Source of the DNA: a bacterium 42_11 | Lineage (GTDB): Bacteria > Synergistota > GBS-1 | Direction: 5' to 3' | Length of the DNA: 13,742 nucleotides | Assembly: GCA_001508835.1 (NCBI GenBank) | Contig: LGFB01000009.1 | Location: 1 to 13,742, forward strand | In this document: piece by piece, positions 7,102-13,742 of the stretch | How the letters are laid out: each line of letters opens with the position of its first letter | Position numbering within the stretch: position 1 is the stretch's first letter | Notes under the pieces: generated by a model | What the model was told of the DNA's origin: nothing | Databases searched by the model: none | What the model saw: the letters and a program-made list of their open reading frames with translations, nothing else | Position numbers and translations under genes: made by a program

Positions 7102-7593
7102 TTGGCGATATCCTCCGGGGAAGATAATGAAGATGTGATTTCCATAATATCTCAGCATCATGAGTGGTTTTCGGGAAGAGGCTATCCTCGAGGACTTGGC
7201 GATGGTAGTATAAGCTTTATGGCGAGGATAATCTCCGTGGTTGATGTTTTTGATGCGTTGACTACGGATAGACCATACAAATCTAAGATGCTTTCTTATG
7301 AAGCGGTTAGTAAGATGCTTCACGAAGGAGCAGTTCATTTTGACCCCAAAATTTTAAGTAAATTCATCACGAGGTTTGGAATATATCCTTTGGGTAGCAT
7401 CGTTAGGTTAAGTGATGGAAAGATAGGAGTAGTCAGCAAGATTAACCCTGTTTCTCCCATTCGTCCTGTTGTTAAGGTTTTGTACGATAGATTTGGGAGA
7501 GAGGAAGAGCCTTACGAATTAGATCTATCTTCTACCGACATCTTTATAGCGGAAGTCCTTGATGATCTTTCTAAAAGCCTACTCTACAAGTAA
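7102..7593 (+). CDS. HD-GYP c-di-GMP phosphodiesterase, C-terminal part
   Basis: This is the rest of the same gene in the -1 frame. The open frame extends back to the frameshift (about 7078), so the TTG at 7102 need not be a true start, although GGAG at 7093-7096 could allow re-initiation three bases after the TAG stop. Numbered from TTG, it contains the second metal-ligand motif QHHEW (18-22), the signature GRGYPRGL (25-32), ARIISVVDVFDALTTDRPYK (41-60), and the final helices. A C-terminal tail (about 93-155, GIYPLGSIVRLSDGKIGVVS) is often seen after HD-GYP domains. Alone this fragment lacks the HD pair and would be inactive; with the upstream part it makes a complete HD-GYP enzyme. No motif residue is lost, which argues against long-standing decay. 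Its last 15 bases overlap the convergent rnr gene. Confidence 0.8.
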   Translation: MAISSGEDNEDVISIISQHHEWFSGRGYPRGLGDGSISFMARIISVVDVFDALTTDRPYKSKMLSYEAVSKMLHEGAVHFDPKILSKFITRFGIYPLGSIVRLSDGKIGVVSKINPVSPIRPVVKVLYDRFGREEEPYELDLSSTDIFIAEVLDDLSKSLLYK

Positions 7594-9666
7594 GAAGTCT
7601 ATTTTCCTTGTTAATGGGTCAGATTTCACAACCTGGACGTTTACCTTATCGCCAATTCTATAGATTCTTTTAGCTCTCGCTCCTATTACCATGAAGTTTT
7701 CTTCTGATACTATATATCTATCACGTGGCATCAAGTCTAAGGGAACAAATCCTTCAACCCCGTTATCAAGTTCCACAAATATTCCCTGTGGGATAACTCC
7801 GCTTATCACTCCCTCGAATATGTCTCCTAATCTTTCCTTCATATAGAGGCATTTCCTGAATTTCTTTTCTTCTTCCTCTACCTCGTCTGCTAAAAGTTCT
7901 CTCCTTGTGGAGTTAACTGCCGCTTCTATTAGCCAGTTTGAAAGCTCTTTCTCCCTTTCAGGGGGAATGTATCCTTTTTCAAGAAATTCAGCTAATATCC
8001 TGTGAATAACTAAGTCGGGATATCTTCTTATGGGCGATGTGAAATGAGTATAACATCTCGAGGCCAATCCAAAGTGTCCCAGGTTTTCTACATCATACCG
8101 CGCCCTTGCCAAGGACCTTAAAAGTAATGTAGAAATAATCTTTTCTTCCGGTTTGTCTTTTATTTCTTCAAGTAGCGCTTGAAGGTGTTTAGGTTTTATT
8201 TCTCCTCTTATTTTAAGTTTGTAACCAAATAGTTTAACCACGCTTGAGAGTTCGCGTATCTTGGCAGGGTCGGGGGGTTCATGAACTCTATATATAAATG
8301 GAAGCAATCTATGGGAGGCAAACTCTGCGATACACTCGTTCGCTAAGATCATAAATTCTTCTATTATTCTCTCGCCTATGCCTCTTTTGTAACTTATTAT
8401 ATCTTTAACGTTGCCATTTTCATCTAATAGTATCTTTGTTTCCTTAAAATCAAAGTCAAGAGCGCCTCTCGAAATTCTCTTGTTGCGCAAAATTGTAGCA
8501 AGTTCTCGCATCAAGTAGAGTTCCCTTTTAAGGCTTTTGTATGGTTCTTCTTCTTTACCTTCGAAAAAGGCGTTAACTCCTTCGTAGGTTAATCGGGCTT
8601 TAGACCTTATAATGCTTTTTCTGATATCGTATTCAAGAACATTTCCGAGCCCATCTATTTTTATTATTACGCTGAAGGTTAGCCTATCTTCTCCTTCTAC
8701 AAGGCTACAAATCTTGTTAGATAGCTTAAATGGAAGCATTGGTATTACTCTGTCGGTTATATACACACTACAGCCTCTCTTGAAAGCTTCCTTGTCTAAT
8801 TCGCTACCCTCTTTGACATAATGTCCTACATCCGCTATATGAACGCCGAGAATATAATTACCGTTTTCGTCTAATTCTACCGAGACTGCATCATCAAAAT
8901 CTCTTGCGTCTTCTCCATCTATTGTTACGATTGTTTTTTCTCTAAGGTCAAGTCTCTTTCTTTTTTCTTCTTCTGTTATGTATTCTTCTATTTCCTCGCT
9001 CTCCTTTTCCACTTCTTCTGGAAACTCAAGGGGAACATCATAAGAAAGAAGGATACTTAAAACCTCTGTTTCTGTTTCTCCAGCTTTGCCAAGCACCTTG
9101 ACCACTTTGCCAATAGCGCCTTGACTTCCCATAGGGAAGGAAGTGAGTTCTATAAGGACCTTATCATCGTTCTCTGCTCCTTCTAAAAGGTTTTTCTTTG
9201 GAATTAAGACTGGGTCTCTTATAGAAGGATCATCGGGAATGAATAAGGCGAAAGCGGGATAAATTTGGAGTCTGCCCACCAGTTTTGTTTTAGCTCTTTC
9301 TATGACTTTAATTACTTCTCCATACTTTCCTCGTCTTTTTTCTTGTTTTACCTTGATGAAGACCTTATCACCGTTCATTGCCCCGTTTAGCTGGCTTGGT
9401 GGTATGAAGACCTCTTCACCACTTTCCGTTTTGAAGAATGCAAATCCTCGAGGGTGGACTTTTATTCTTCCCGCAAGGAGCTTAAGTTTTGATGCTAAAG
9501 TGGCTCTACCCCTTGAGTCTATGAAGACCTTACCTTCTTTTTCAAGTTCTTCAACGGCTTTTTTTATATCCTTTATGTTCGCTCCAACGTTTGGCAGAAG
9601 CTCGGGTTTTATAGGTTTCGAAGCCTTTATTAAGGCATTTAATATTTTGTCTTTTAGTTCTCTCAT
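7579..9666 (-). CDS. rnr: Ribonuclease R (RNB family 3'-5' exoribonuclease)
   Basis: RNase R degrades structured RNA from the 3' end in the cytoplasm and can assist tmRNA-linked decay. The 695-residue protein has the full domain order. A winged-helix N-terminus spans about 1-60. Cold-shock domain 1 is at about 65-106 (KVHPRGFAFFKTESGEEVFI) and cold-shock domain 2 at about 128-192. The RNB catalytic domain covers about 238-560, and an S1 domain about 613-693 (GDIFEGVISGVIPQGIFVEL). The catalytic acidic cluster in TIDGEDARDFDDAV provides Asp250, 256, 258 and 259; GVHIADVGHYV, YRVHEPP and HFTSPIRRYPDL are also intact. The length fits RNase R and not RNase II (about 640). ATG 9666 lies four bases after the guaA stop with GGGAG (9674-9678) inside the guaA end, so the two are translationally coupled. 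Its 3' end overlaps the HD-GYP gene by 15 bases. Confidence 0.95.
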   Translation of the reverse strand: MRELKDKILNALIKASKPIKPELLPNVGANIKDIKKAVEELEKEGKVFIDSRGRATLASKLKLLAGRIKVHPRGFAFFKTESGEEVFIPPSQLNGAMNGDKVFIKVKQEKRRGKYGEVIKVIERAKTKLVGRLQIYPAFALFIPDDPSIRDPVLIPKKNLLEGAENDDKVLIELTSFPMGSQGAIGKVVKVLGKAGETETEVLSILLSYDVPLEFPEEVEKESEEIEEYITEEEKRKRLDLREKTIVTIDGEDARDFDDAVSVELDENGNYILGVHIADVGHYVKEGSELDKEAFKRGCSVYITDRVIPMLPFKLSNKICSLVEGEDRLTFSVIIKIDGLGNVLEYDIRKSIIRSKARLTYEGVNAFFEGKEEEPYKSLKRELYLMRELATILRNKRISRGALDFDFKETKILLDENGNVKDIISYKRGIGERIIEEFMILANECIAEFASHRLLPFIYRVHEPPDPAKIRELSSVVKLFGYKLKIRGEIKPKHLQALLEEIKDKPEEKIISTLLLRSLARARYDVENLGHFGLASRCYTHFTSPIRRYPDLVIHRILAEFLEKGYIPPEREKELSNWLIEAAVNSTRRELLADEVEEEEKKFRKCLYMKERLGDIFEGVISGVIPQGIFVELDNGVEGFVPLDLMPRDRYIVSEENFMVIGARAKRIYRIGDKVNVQVVKSDPLTRKIDFLLVE

Positions 9667-9670
9667 CTTT

Positions 9671-11194
9671 TTACTCCCATTCTATCGTTGCCGGAGGTTT
9701 AGATGTTATATCGTATACTACTCTATTTATTTCATCAACTTCACGAGTTATCCTATTGGAGATCTTTTCGAGCAATTCATATGGGAGTTTTGCCCAATCA
9801 GCCGTCATTCCATCTTCGCTATGAACAGCTCGTAGAACTATTGTATATCCGTAACTTCTTTCATCTCCCATTACTCCAACGCTTTTGGTTGGAAGTAAAA
9901 CGGCAAAAGCTTGCCACACCTTATCATACCACCCGCTCTTTCTAAACTCTTCTTGAACTATTTTGTCAGCTTTTCTCAATATGTTAAGCTTTTCTCGTGT
10001 TATCTCTCCAATGATTCTCACAGCCAAGCCTGGTCCTGGGAATGGATGTCTCTTTATAACCTGCTCTGGTATCCCCAGAAGTTTTCCTAACTTTCTAACT
10101 TCATCTTTAAAGAGTTCTTTTAAAGGTTCTAAAAGCTCGAAGTTAAGCTTTGTGGGTAGTCCTCCCACGTTATGGTGGCTTTTAATCTTTGCTGCTCCCT
10201 TCCCTCCGCTCCCACTTTCTATTACATCGGGATATAATGTGCCTTGAAGTAAGAACTTTATTTTTCCCTGCTTAGAGGCTACTTCTTCAAATACTCGAAT
10301 AAATTCGTGTCCTATTATTTTTCTTTTTTCCTCTGGGTCAGTAATTCCCTTAAGCCTGTTTAAAAAACTTTCGCTTGCATCTACATATATTAGGTTGAAG
10401 TTTCTTTCTTCAAAGAAGCTCTTAACTTCCTCTGCCTCTCCCTCTCTTAGCAATCCGTTGTTTACAAATACGGCTACCAATCTATCTCCTATCACTTCTT
10501 TGACTAACGTGGCTGCCACAGTAGAATCTACTCCACCACTTAAAGCACACAGCACCCTTTCACTTCCAACCTTCTTGTCTATTTCCTCCCTTATCTTCTT
10601 AAGGAAATTTTCCATATTCCAGGTTTTCGTGACTTTGCATATTTCTGTCAAGAAGTTGTCCAGAATTTTCATTCCGTAATCCGTGTGAACTACTTCTGGA
10701 TGGAATTGAAGACAGTATATTTTTCTTTGCGGGTCTTCCATAGCAGCTATCTTAGTTTTTTCACCCTCTGCGGTAATTAGAAATCCTGGCGGTGGAGTGG
10801 TAACGCTATCTCCATGGCTCATCCATACGAGGCTTACTTGTGGCAGATTCTTAAAAAGAGGAGATTCCATCAAGATTTTCATTTCCGTTCTTCCATATTC
10901 TCTTTCTTTTCCAGAGCTAACCGTTCCTCCAAGGAGTTTTGTTATAATTTGCATTCCGTAGCATATGGCGAGTATTGGTATACCTGTTTCTAAAATCTTC
11001 GGGTCTGGGGCAGGAGCATCCTTTTGAAGTACACTTGCGGGACCTCCCGAAAATATTATTCCCGAGGGTTTTCTCTCTAACAGTTTGGGAATGGGTGTAT
11101 CCCAAGGAAATATTTCAGAATAAACGCCGAGTTCTCTTATTCTTCTTGCAATCAGCTTTGTGTATTGCGAACCAAAGTCTAAGATAGCTATCAT
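9671..11194 (-). CDS. guaA: GMP synthase (glutamine-hydrolysing)
   Basis: GuaA converts XMP, ATP and glutamine to GMP, the last step of GMP synthesis, in the cytoplasm. The 507 residues match the usual fused two-domain enzyme. The class I glutamine amidotransferase covers 1-185, with nucleophile Cys78 (LAICYGMQ) and His165/Glu167 ([12 protein letters not shown]). The ATP-pyrophosphatase has P-loop [12 protein letters not shown] (217-228) and [10 protein letters not shown] (321-330). The C-terminal dimerisation domain includes [17 protein letters not shown] (381-397), [15 protein letters not shown] (443-457) and the terminal KPPATIEWE. All catalytic motifs are intact. ATG 11194 has a GGGAGAG ribosome site about 10 bases upstream. 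The gene leads a two-gene operon with rnr and is divergent from the GGDEF gene across 93 bases. No guanine riboswitch fits the short leader. Confidence 0.97.
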   Translation of the reverse strand: MIAILDFGSQYTKLIARRIRELGVYSEIFPWDTPIPKLLERKPSGIIFSGGPASVLQKDAPAPDPKILETGIPILAICYGMQIITKLLGGTVSSGKEREYGRTEMKILMESPLFKNLPQVSLVWMSHGDSVTTPPPGFLITAEGEKTKIAAMEDPQRKIYCLQFHPEVVHTDYGMKILDNFLTEICKVTKTWNMENFLKKIREEIDKKVGSERVLCALSGGVDSTVAATLVKEVIGDRLVAVFVNNGLLREGEAEEVKSFFEERNFNLIYVDASESFLNRLKGITDPEEKRKIIGHEFIRVFEEVASKQGKIKFLLQGTLYPDVIESGSGGKGAAKIKSHHNVGGLPTKLNFELLEPLKELFKDEVRKLGKLLGIPEQVIKRHPFPGPGLAVRIIGEITREKLNILRKADKIVQEEFRKSGWYDKVWQAFAVLLPTKSVGVMGDERSYGYTIVLRAVHSEDGMTADWAKLPYELLEKISNRITREVDEINRVVYDITSKPPATIEWE

Positions 11195-11237
11195 TTTTCT
11201 CTACTCTCCCTTTCTTGATTTTTCCTTGTTTTTCTTT

Positions 11238-11243
11238 ATTATA
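11238..11243 (-). promoter_or_regulatory. Putative extended -10 promoter for guaA-rnr
   Basis: On the minus strand TGATATAAT (extended -10; TATAAT at 11243-11238) lies about 44 bases before the guaA ATG, giving a leader near 37 bases. No good -35 is visible 16-18 bases upstream, consistent with reliance on the TG extension. It forms one arm of the inverted repeat at 11238-11263. Confidence 0.5.
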
Positions 11244-11257
11244 TCATAGATAGGTGA

Positions 11258-11263
11258 TATAAT
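11258..11263 (+). promoter_or_regulatory. Putative extended -10 promoter for the GGDEF gene
   Basis: TGATATAAT (11255-11263) is a perfect extended -10. A poor -35-like TTTATT (11235-11240) lies 17 bases upstream and overlaps the guaA -10 box. The predicted start, near 11270, is just before the ribosome site, so the leader would be under 20 bases. Confidence 0.5.
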
Positions 11264-11270
11264 CTTTCTT

Positions 11271-11283
11271 AAGGAGGAGGTGA
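11271..11283 (+). promoter_or_regulatory. Very strong Shine-Dalgarno; sets TTG start of the GGDEF gene
   Basis: AAGGAGGAGGTGA looks like the full anti-Shine-Dalgarno complement AAGGAGGTGA with an extra AGG. It serves TTG 11288, the only start available after an in-frame TAA at 11270. An out-of-frame ATG at 11284 opens only three codons before TAG. Confidence 0.7.
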
Positions 11284-11287
11284 ATGG

Positions 11288-13537
11288 TTGGATAGGCTTA
11301 AGCTTTACAGAAATCTCTTAATCATTAGCATTGTTGGACTTGTGACTTTAATGCTGTTTATGCACTATTCTGCTACTCGGGAGGTAAGGAATCTTTTCTT
11401 ACAGGAAGGATATGAAAGGCTTTTATCTGCCTCGCATTTGGTTAGGACCGTCCTTGAGGAAAACATTTCTAAAATAAGGCTCTTAGGTAGGGAGCTGGAA
11501 AGGAACCCTCGCTTAGCTGATATAAGGAGCCTCCTTAAATCCTTTTATGAAGAGTCGGAGGGGAGCGTTCTTGCCGTTCAGTGGATAGATAGGAATGGCG
11601 TTTTAAAAGAAGGGTTCCCTCCAGAGCACACTCCTTACGGTTACAGTTTCAGGGAATCGAAAAGTTCATGGGCGTTTTTTGAAAAGGTATTGAATTCTAA
11701 AGATGCCCTCTTTTCAAACTCGATTACGCTTTCGGAGGGTGACCTTGGTTTAACTTTGGCTTACCCTGTGAAAGATGAGGAAGGTAATTTCTTGGGGGCT
11801 GTTGCTTTTATTATAAGCTATTCTAAGAATATAGGATCTCGTTTGTTTAGAGTTAAGAATTTTCTCATTATCGATGCTCAGGATGGAAGTATAGTTTTTT
11901 CTCCCGAGAGGCCTTTTATCGTTGGCAAAAAGTTTAAAGAAGTTTTTGGTGTAGAGCTACCATCGACTGAAAGGTATTCTTACATTCCGGTGAACCTTGA
12001 GGAAAGAAAAGGATTTGTCCTTTTTGACAAATTTTCTCTTCTTTCTAAAAGCTGGTACACGGCTTTTGTTTCTTTCGATCCCTTTTATACGCTATTTGGC
12101 TTTGTGCCAGGTATAGGGATTTATGCAGTTTTAACATTTTTATTCATTATAGCAACTGTAGCTTTTATGCTTCTTCTTTTTAAAGAGCTTAGGGTTCAGA
12201 AGAGGAAGCTTAAAAAAGATAGAGATTTTACAGGTAGAGCCCTTGGGAGTATTGGTATGCCTCTTTTGATCATGGATAGCACAGGGAAGGTAAGCTTTGC
12301 GAATGATTTTGCTAAAGACCTTTTTGGGGAAGGTATCGAAGGCAAACAGTGTCCTTTCTTGTTGAGGTATCCTTATCCCTGTGTTTTGCATGAGAAGCTC
12401 GAAAAAGACGGAGAAGTTACTCAAGAGCTTAGCTTTGATGAAAATAAGGTTTTCGAGATAAGTTGTTTTTCAATCAAGGGGGAAGGAGGAGGACTTGAAG
12501 GTATTCTTTCTCTTGCAAGAGACGTAACGGAAACCAGGAAATCTGAGTATAGATTGTGGGACTTAGCACGTAGGCTTGAGAGAAAAATTTGGGAAGAGCA
12601 CATTCTTTTTGAGCTAAGTAAAGCTGTGGTGGTTCATAGGGATAGGGGAAGTTTTGTAACCGAGGTTATGGATTTAATTTATGCATATTTTCCTGTAACT
12701 TTAGCTTTTATAGCTTTTTTAGATGATAGATGGAGAGCTTTAAAAGTTGAGAAAGTAAGAGGTGGACGAAAGGAAGTAAAGGATGTCCTTATCTTGGAAA
12801 AAGGGCTTTCACGCGTGGTTGACATGGGTGAAGTCTTGTATATTCCTGATACGAGAGGGTTTTTTAGCATAGGGAAAAATTTTGGGGTTGATACTTTAAG
12901 CGAGCTTGTTTTGCCTTTGATTGCAAGAAAGTCCACCTTCGGGGTTCTTTTCTTAGCTTCTGATAAAGTTAACGCTTTCTCCGAGGAGGATAGAGGAATA
13001 TTGAGAACCATAGCTGATATGATAGCCATTGGTATAGACAATATTTCACTATACGAGAAGCTTAACAGTCTGGCAACTACTGATGACCTTACGGGCCTTT
13101 ATAACAGGCGCTTTTTCTACAAAAGGCTTTCTGAAGAGGTTGCGCGTGCTAAAAGGCAAAAGGCAGATCTCTTTTTGATGCTTATCGATTTGGATAATTT
13201 TAAGAGATATAATGACACATTCGGGCATATTGCTGGCGATAAGCTTTTAAAATCTTTTGGAAAGGTTTTAGAGGATACCATAAGGAAAGGGGTAGATTAT
13301 GCCTTCAGATACGGTGGAGACGAATTTGCTGTCATATTAACCTCTCTACCTGAAGAGGGAGCGTTGAAGGTTGCCGACCGTATATCAAGAGAGTTTGAGC
13401 GCTACGAATTTGAGATTGTAGGTTTAAGTTTTGGAATAGCTCAGTATGAAGAGGGCATGACTGAGGAAGCCATAATAGCAGCTGCAGATATTGCGCTGTA
13501 TGAAGCTAAGAGAAGAGGAGGAAGAATAGCTGTTTAA
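11288..13537 (+). CDS. Membrane-bound Cache-PAS-GAF-GGDEF diguanylate cyclase
   Basis: This 749-residue sensor probably makes cyclic di-GMP from two GTP. Domains in order: membrane helix at about 8-27; an extracytoplasmic Cache-like sensor at about 35-265 (SITLSEGDLGLTLAYPVKDE at 145-164 is typical of the fold); membrane helix at about 274-298; a basic/coiled linker; PAS at about 312-415; GAF at about 435-590; and GGDEF at 595-749. The GGDEF domain keeps TTDDLTGLYNRRFF (597-610), the metal Asp in LIDLDNFKRYND, GHIAGD (646-651) and the signature RYGGDEFA (674-681), so it should be active. The usual RxxD inhibitory site just before the signature reads KGVD (667-670). The PAS domain has unusual cysteines (355, 365, 393). 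There is no EAL or HD domain; the HD-GYP gene about 4 kb away could supply the opposing activity. The signal sensed is unknown. Confidence 0.92.
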   Translation: MDRLKLYRNLLIISIVGLVTLMLFMHYSATREVRNLFLQEGYERLLSASHLVRTVLEENISKIRLLGRELERNPRLADIRSLLKSFYEESEGSVLAVQWIDRNGVLKEGFPPEHTPYGYSFRESKSSWAFFEKVLNSKDALFSNSITLSEGDLGLTLAYPVKDEEGNFLGAVAFIISYSKNIGSRLFRVKNFLIIDAQDGSIVFSPERPFIVGKKFKEVFGVELPSTERYSYIPVNLEERKGFVLFDKFSLLSKSWYTAFVSFDPFYTLFGFVPGIGIYAVLTFLFIIATVAFMLLLFKELRVQKRKLKKDRDFTGRALGSIGMPLLIMDSTGKVSFANDFAKDLFGEGIEGKQCPFLLRYPYPCVLHEKLEKDGEVTQELSFDENKVFEISCFSIKGEGGGLEGILSLARDVTETRKSEYRLWDLARRLERKIWEEHILFELSKAVVVHRDRGSFVTEVMDLIYAYFPVTLAFIAFLDDRWRALKVEKVRGGRKEVKDVLILEKGLSRVVDMGEVLYIPDTRGFFSIGKNFGVDTLSELVLPLIARKSTFGVLFLASDKVNAFSEEDRGILRTIADMIAIGIDNISLYEKLNSLATTDDLTGLYNRRFFYKRLSEEVARAKRQKADLFLMLIDLDNFKRYNDTFGHIAGDKLLKSFGKVLEDTIRKGVDYAFRYGGDEFAVILTSLPEEGALKVADRISREFERYEFEIVGLSFGIAQYEEGMTEEAIIAAADIALYEAKRRGGRIAV

Positions 13538-13546
13538 TATAGGGAG

Positions 13547-13742
13547 TTAGCCGGCTCTACCTCCTCCCCCTCCGAAACCTCCACCGATTCCTCCTATCCC
13601 TCCACTGCCACCTAAAAATCCTGAGAAGACGTCTTTTTCTATTCCTTCAGAGGCTTTAACGCTATAGGCTTCCGCTAAGGATGATCTAAATGTCCCTATC
13701 CAGATGGGGGGCATGTTCCATACAGGGTAAAAGGTGCTTTCA
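13547..13742 (-). CDS. Glycine-rich C-terminus of a probable DUF2207-like membrane protein (partial)
   Basis: Read leftwards, an open frame enters from the right edge and ends at TAA (13549-13547), giving 64 visible codons. It reads TFYPVWNMPPIWIGTFRSSL (3-22), then AEAYSVKASEGIEKDVFSGF and a glycine-rich tail (GGSGGIGGIGGGFGGGGG, 44-61) ending RAG. A PxW-type segment and an amphipathic stretch before a Gly/Ser-rich C-terminus is the pattern of DUF2207 (YciQ-like) membrane proteins. Proteins with a TPM domain also end in glycine-rich tails, so that assignment remains possible. Codon use matches the neighbours. It converges on the GGDEF gene with only nine bases between the stops and no visible terminator. 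I am confident that the frame is coding, but less sure of the family. Confidence 0.6.
   Translation of the reverse strand, partial: ESTFYPVWNMPPIWIGTFRSSLAEAYSVKASEGIEKDVFSGFLGGSGGIGGIGGGFGGGGGRAG

Larger units (their letters stand above)
11238..11263. repeat. Perfect 9-bp inverted repeat made of two divergent -10 boxes
   Basis: ATTATATCA (11238-11246) and TGATATAAT (11255-11263) are exact reverse complements separated by eight bases (TAGATAGG). Each arm read outward is an extended -10 box, so the element is a symmetric divergent promoter for guaA and the GGDEF gene. It could also be an operator for a dimeric regulator. Confidence 0.7.

Noticed and set aside
7058..7120. dnaX-style programmed -1 frameshift in the HD-GYP gene
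   Set aside because: There are only five A residues, not the A AAA AAG heptamer, and the only downstream pairing I found (GGAG 7093-7096 with CTCC 7112-7115) is too weak. Kept as a possibility in the finding but not claimed.
9302..9835. 177-codon plus-strand open frame crossing the guaA-rnr junction
   Set aside because: It is antisense to two fully recognised proteins and its product is Phe/Ser-rich with no recognisable motif.
11195..11287. Guanine or c-di-GMP riboswitch in the guaA/GGDEF spacer
   Set aside because: The spacer is 93 bases and holds two promoters and two ribosome sites, with no room for or sign of an aptamer fold.
11284..11295. ATG-led three-codon ORF overlapping the GGDEF start
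   Set aside because: It is out of frame, stops at once, and most likely occurs by chance within the strong ribosome site region.
13541..13560. AGCCGGCT palindrome (13549-13556) as a terminator between convergent genes
   Set aside because: The stem is only four base pairs with no loop and no T-run follows on either strand; it lies in the coding end of the leftward gene.

Overview
This 13.7 kb window is ordinary bacterial chromosome, densely coding, with spacers no longer than about 95 bases. It looks A+T-rich by eye, favours AGA/AGG for Arg and ATA for Ile, uses several TTG starts with strong GGAGG ribosome sites, and encodes proteins rich in Lys and Glu. That fits a thermophilic or thermophile-related, low-to-moderate G+C bacterium of the Firmicutes/Synergistota/Thermotogota/Dictyoglomota kind. 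The sequence alone does not fix the phylum. I saw no tRNA, rRNA, CRISPR array, insertion sequence or phage gene.

Layout. Bases 1-7593 read rightwards: the 3' half of mutS2 (cut by the window edge), a long FtsA/PilM-type ATPase with a repeat-bearing C-terminal extension, a Ser/Thr protein kinase fused to a UvrD-type superfamily 1 helicase, a CheW coupling protein, and an HD-GYP cyclic-di-GMP phosphodiesterase broken by a frameshift. Bases 7579-11194 read leftwards as a guaA-rnr operon (GMP synthase, then RNase R). From 11288 a membrane-anchored Cache-PAS-GAF-GGDEF diguanylate cyclase reads rightwards, divergent from guaA. The right edge holds the last 64 codons of a leftward gene with a glycine-rich tail.

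How the genes fit together. MutS2, the FtsA-like ATPase and the kinase-helicase are tightly spaced (10 and 17 bases) and probably co-transcribed, suggesting a genome-maintenance/cell-cycle operon. An extended -10 promoter overlapping the stop of the kinase-helicase probably starts a second unit, cheW plus HD-GYP, for signalling. The HD-GYP (c-di-GMP breakdown), the GGDEF protein (c-di-GMP synthesis from GTP) and GuaA (GMP, hence GTP, supply) lie within 7 kb. guaA and the GGDEF gene share a 93-base divergent spacer whose two extended -10 boxes are the arms of a perfect 9-bp inverted repeat.

The most novel items are the kinase-helicase fusion, the repeat-bearing C-terminal half of the FtsA-like protein, the one-base frameshift at an A-run in the HD-GYP gene (with a second oddity at its start), and the symmetric divergent promoter. 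I did not find a multi-gene mobile or defence system.
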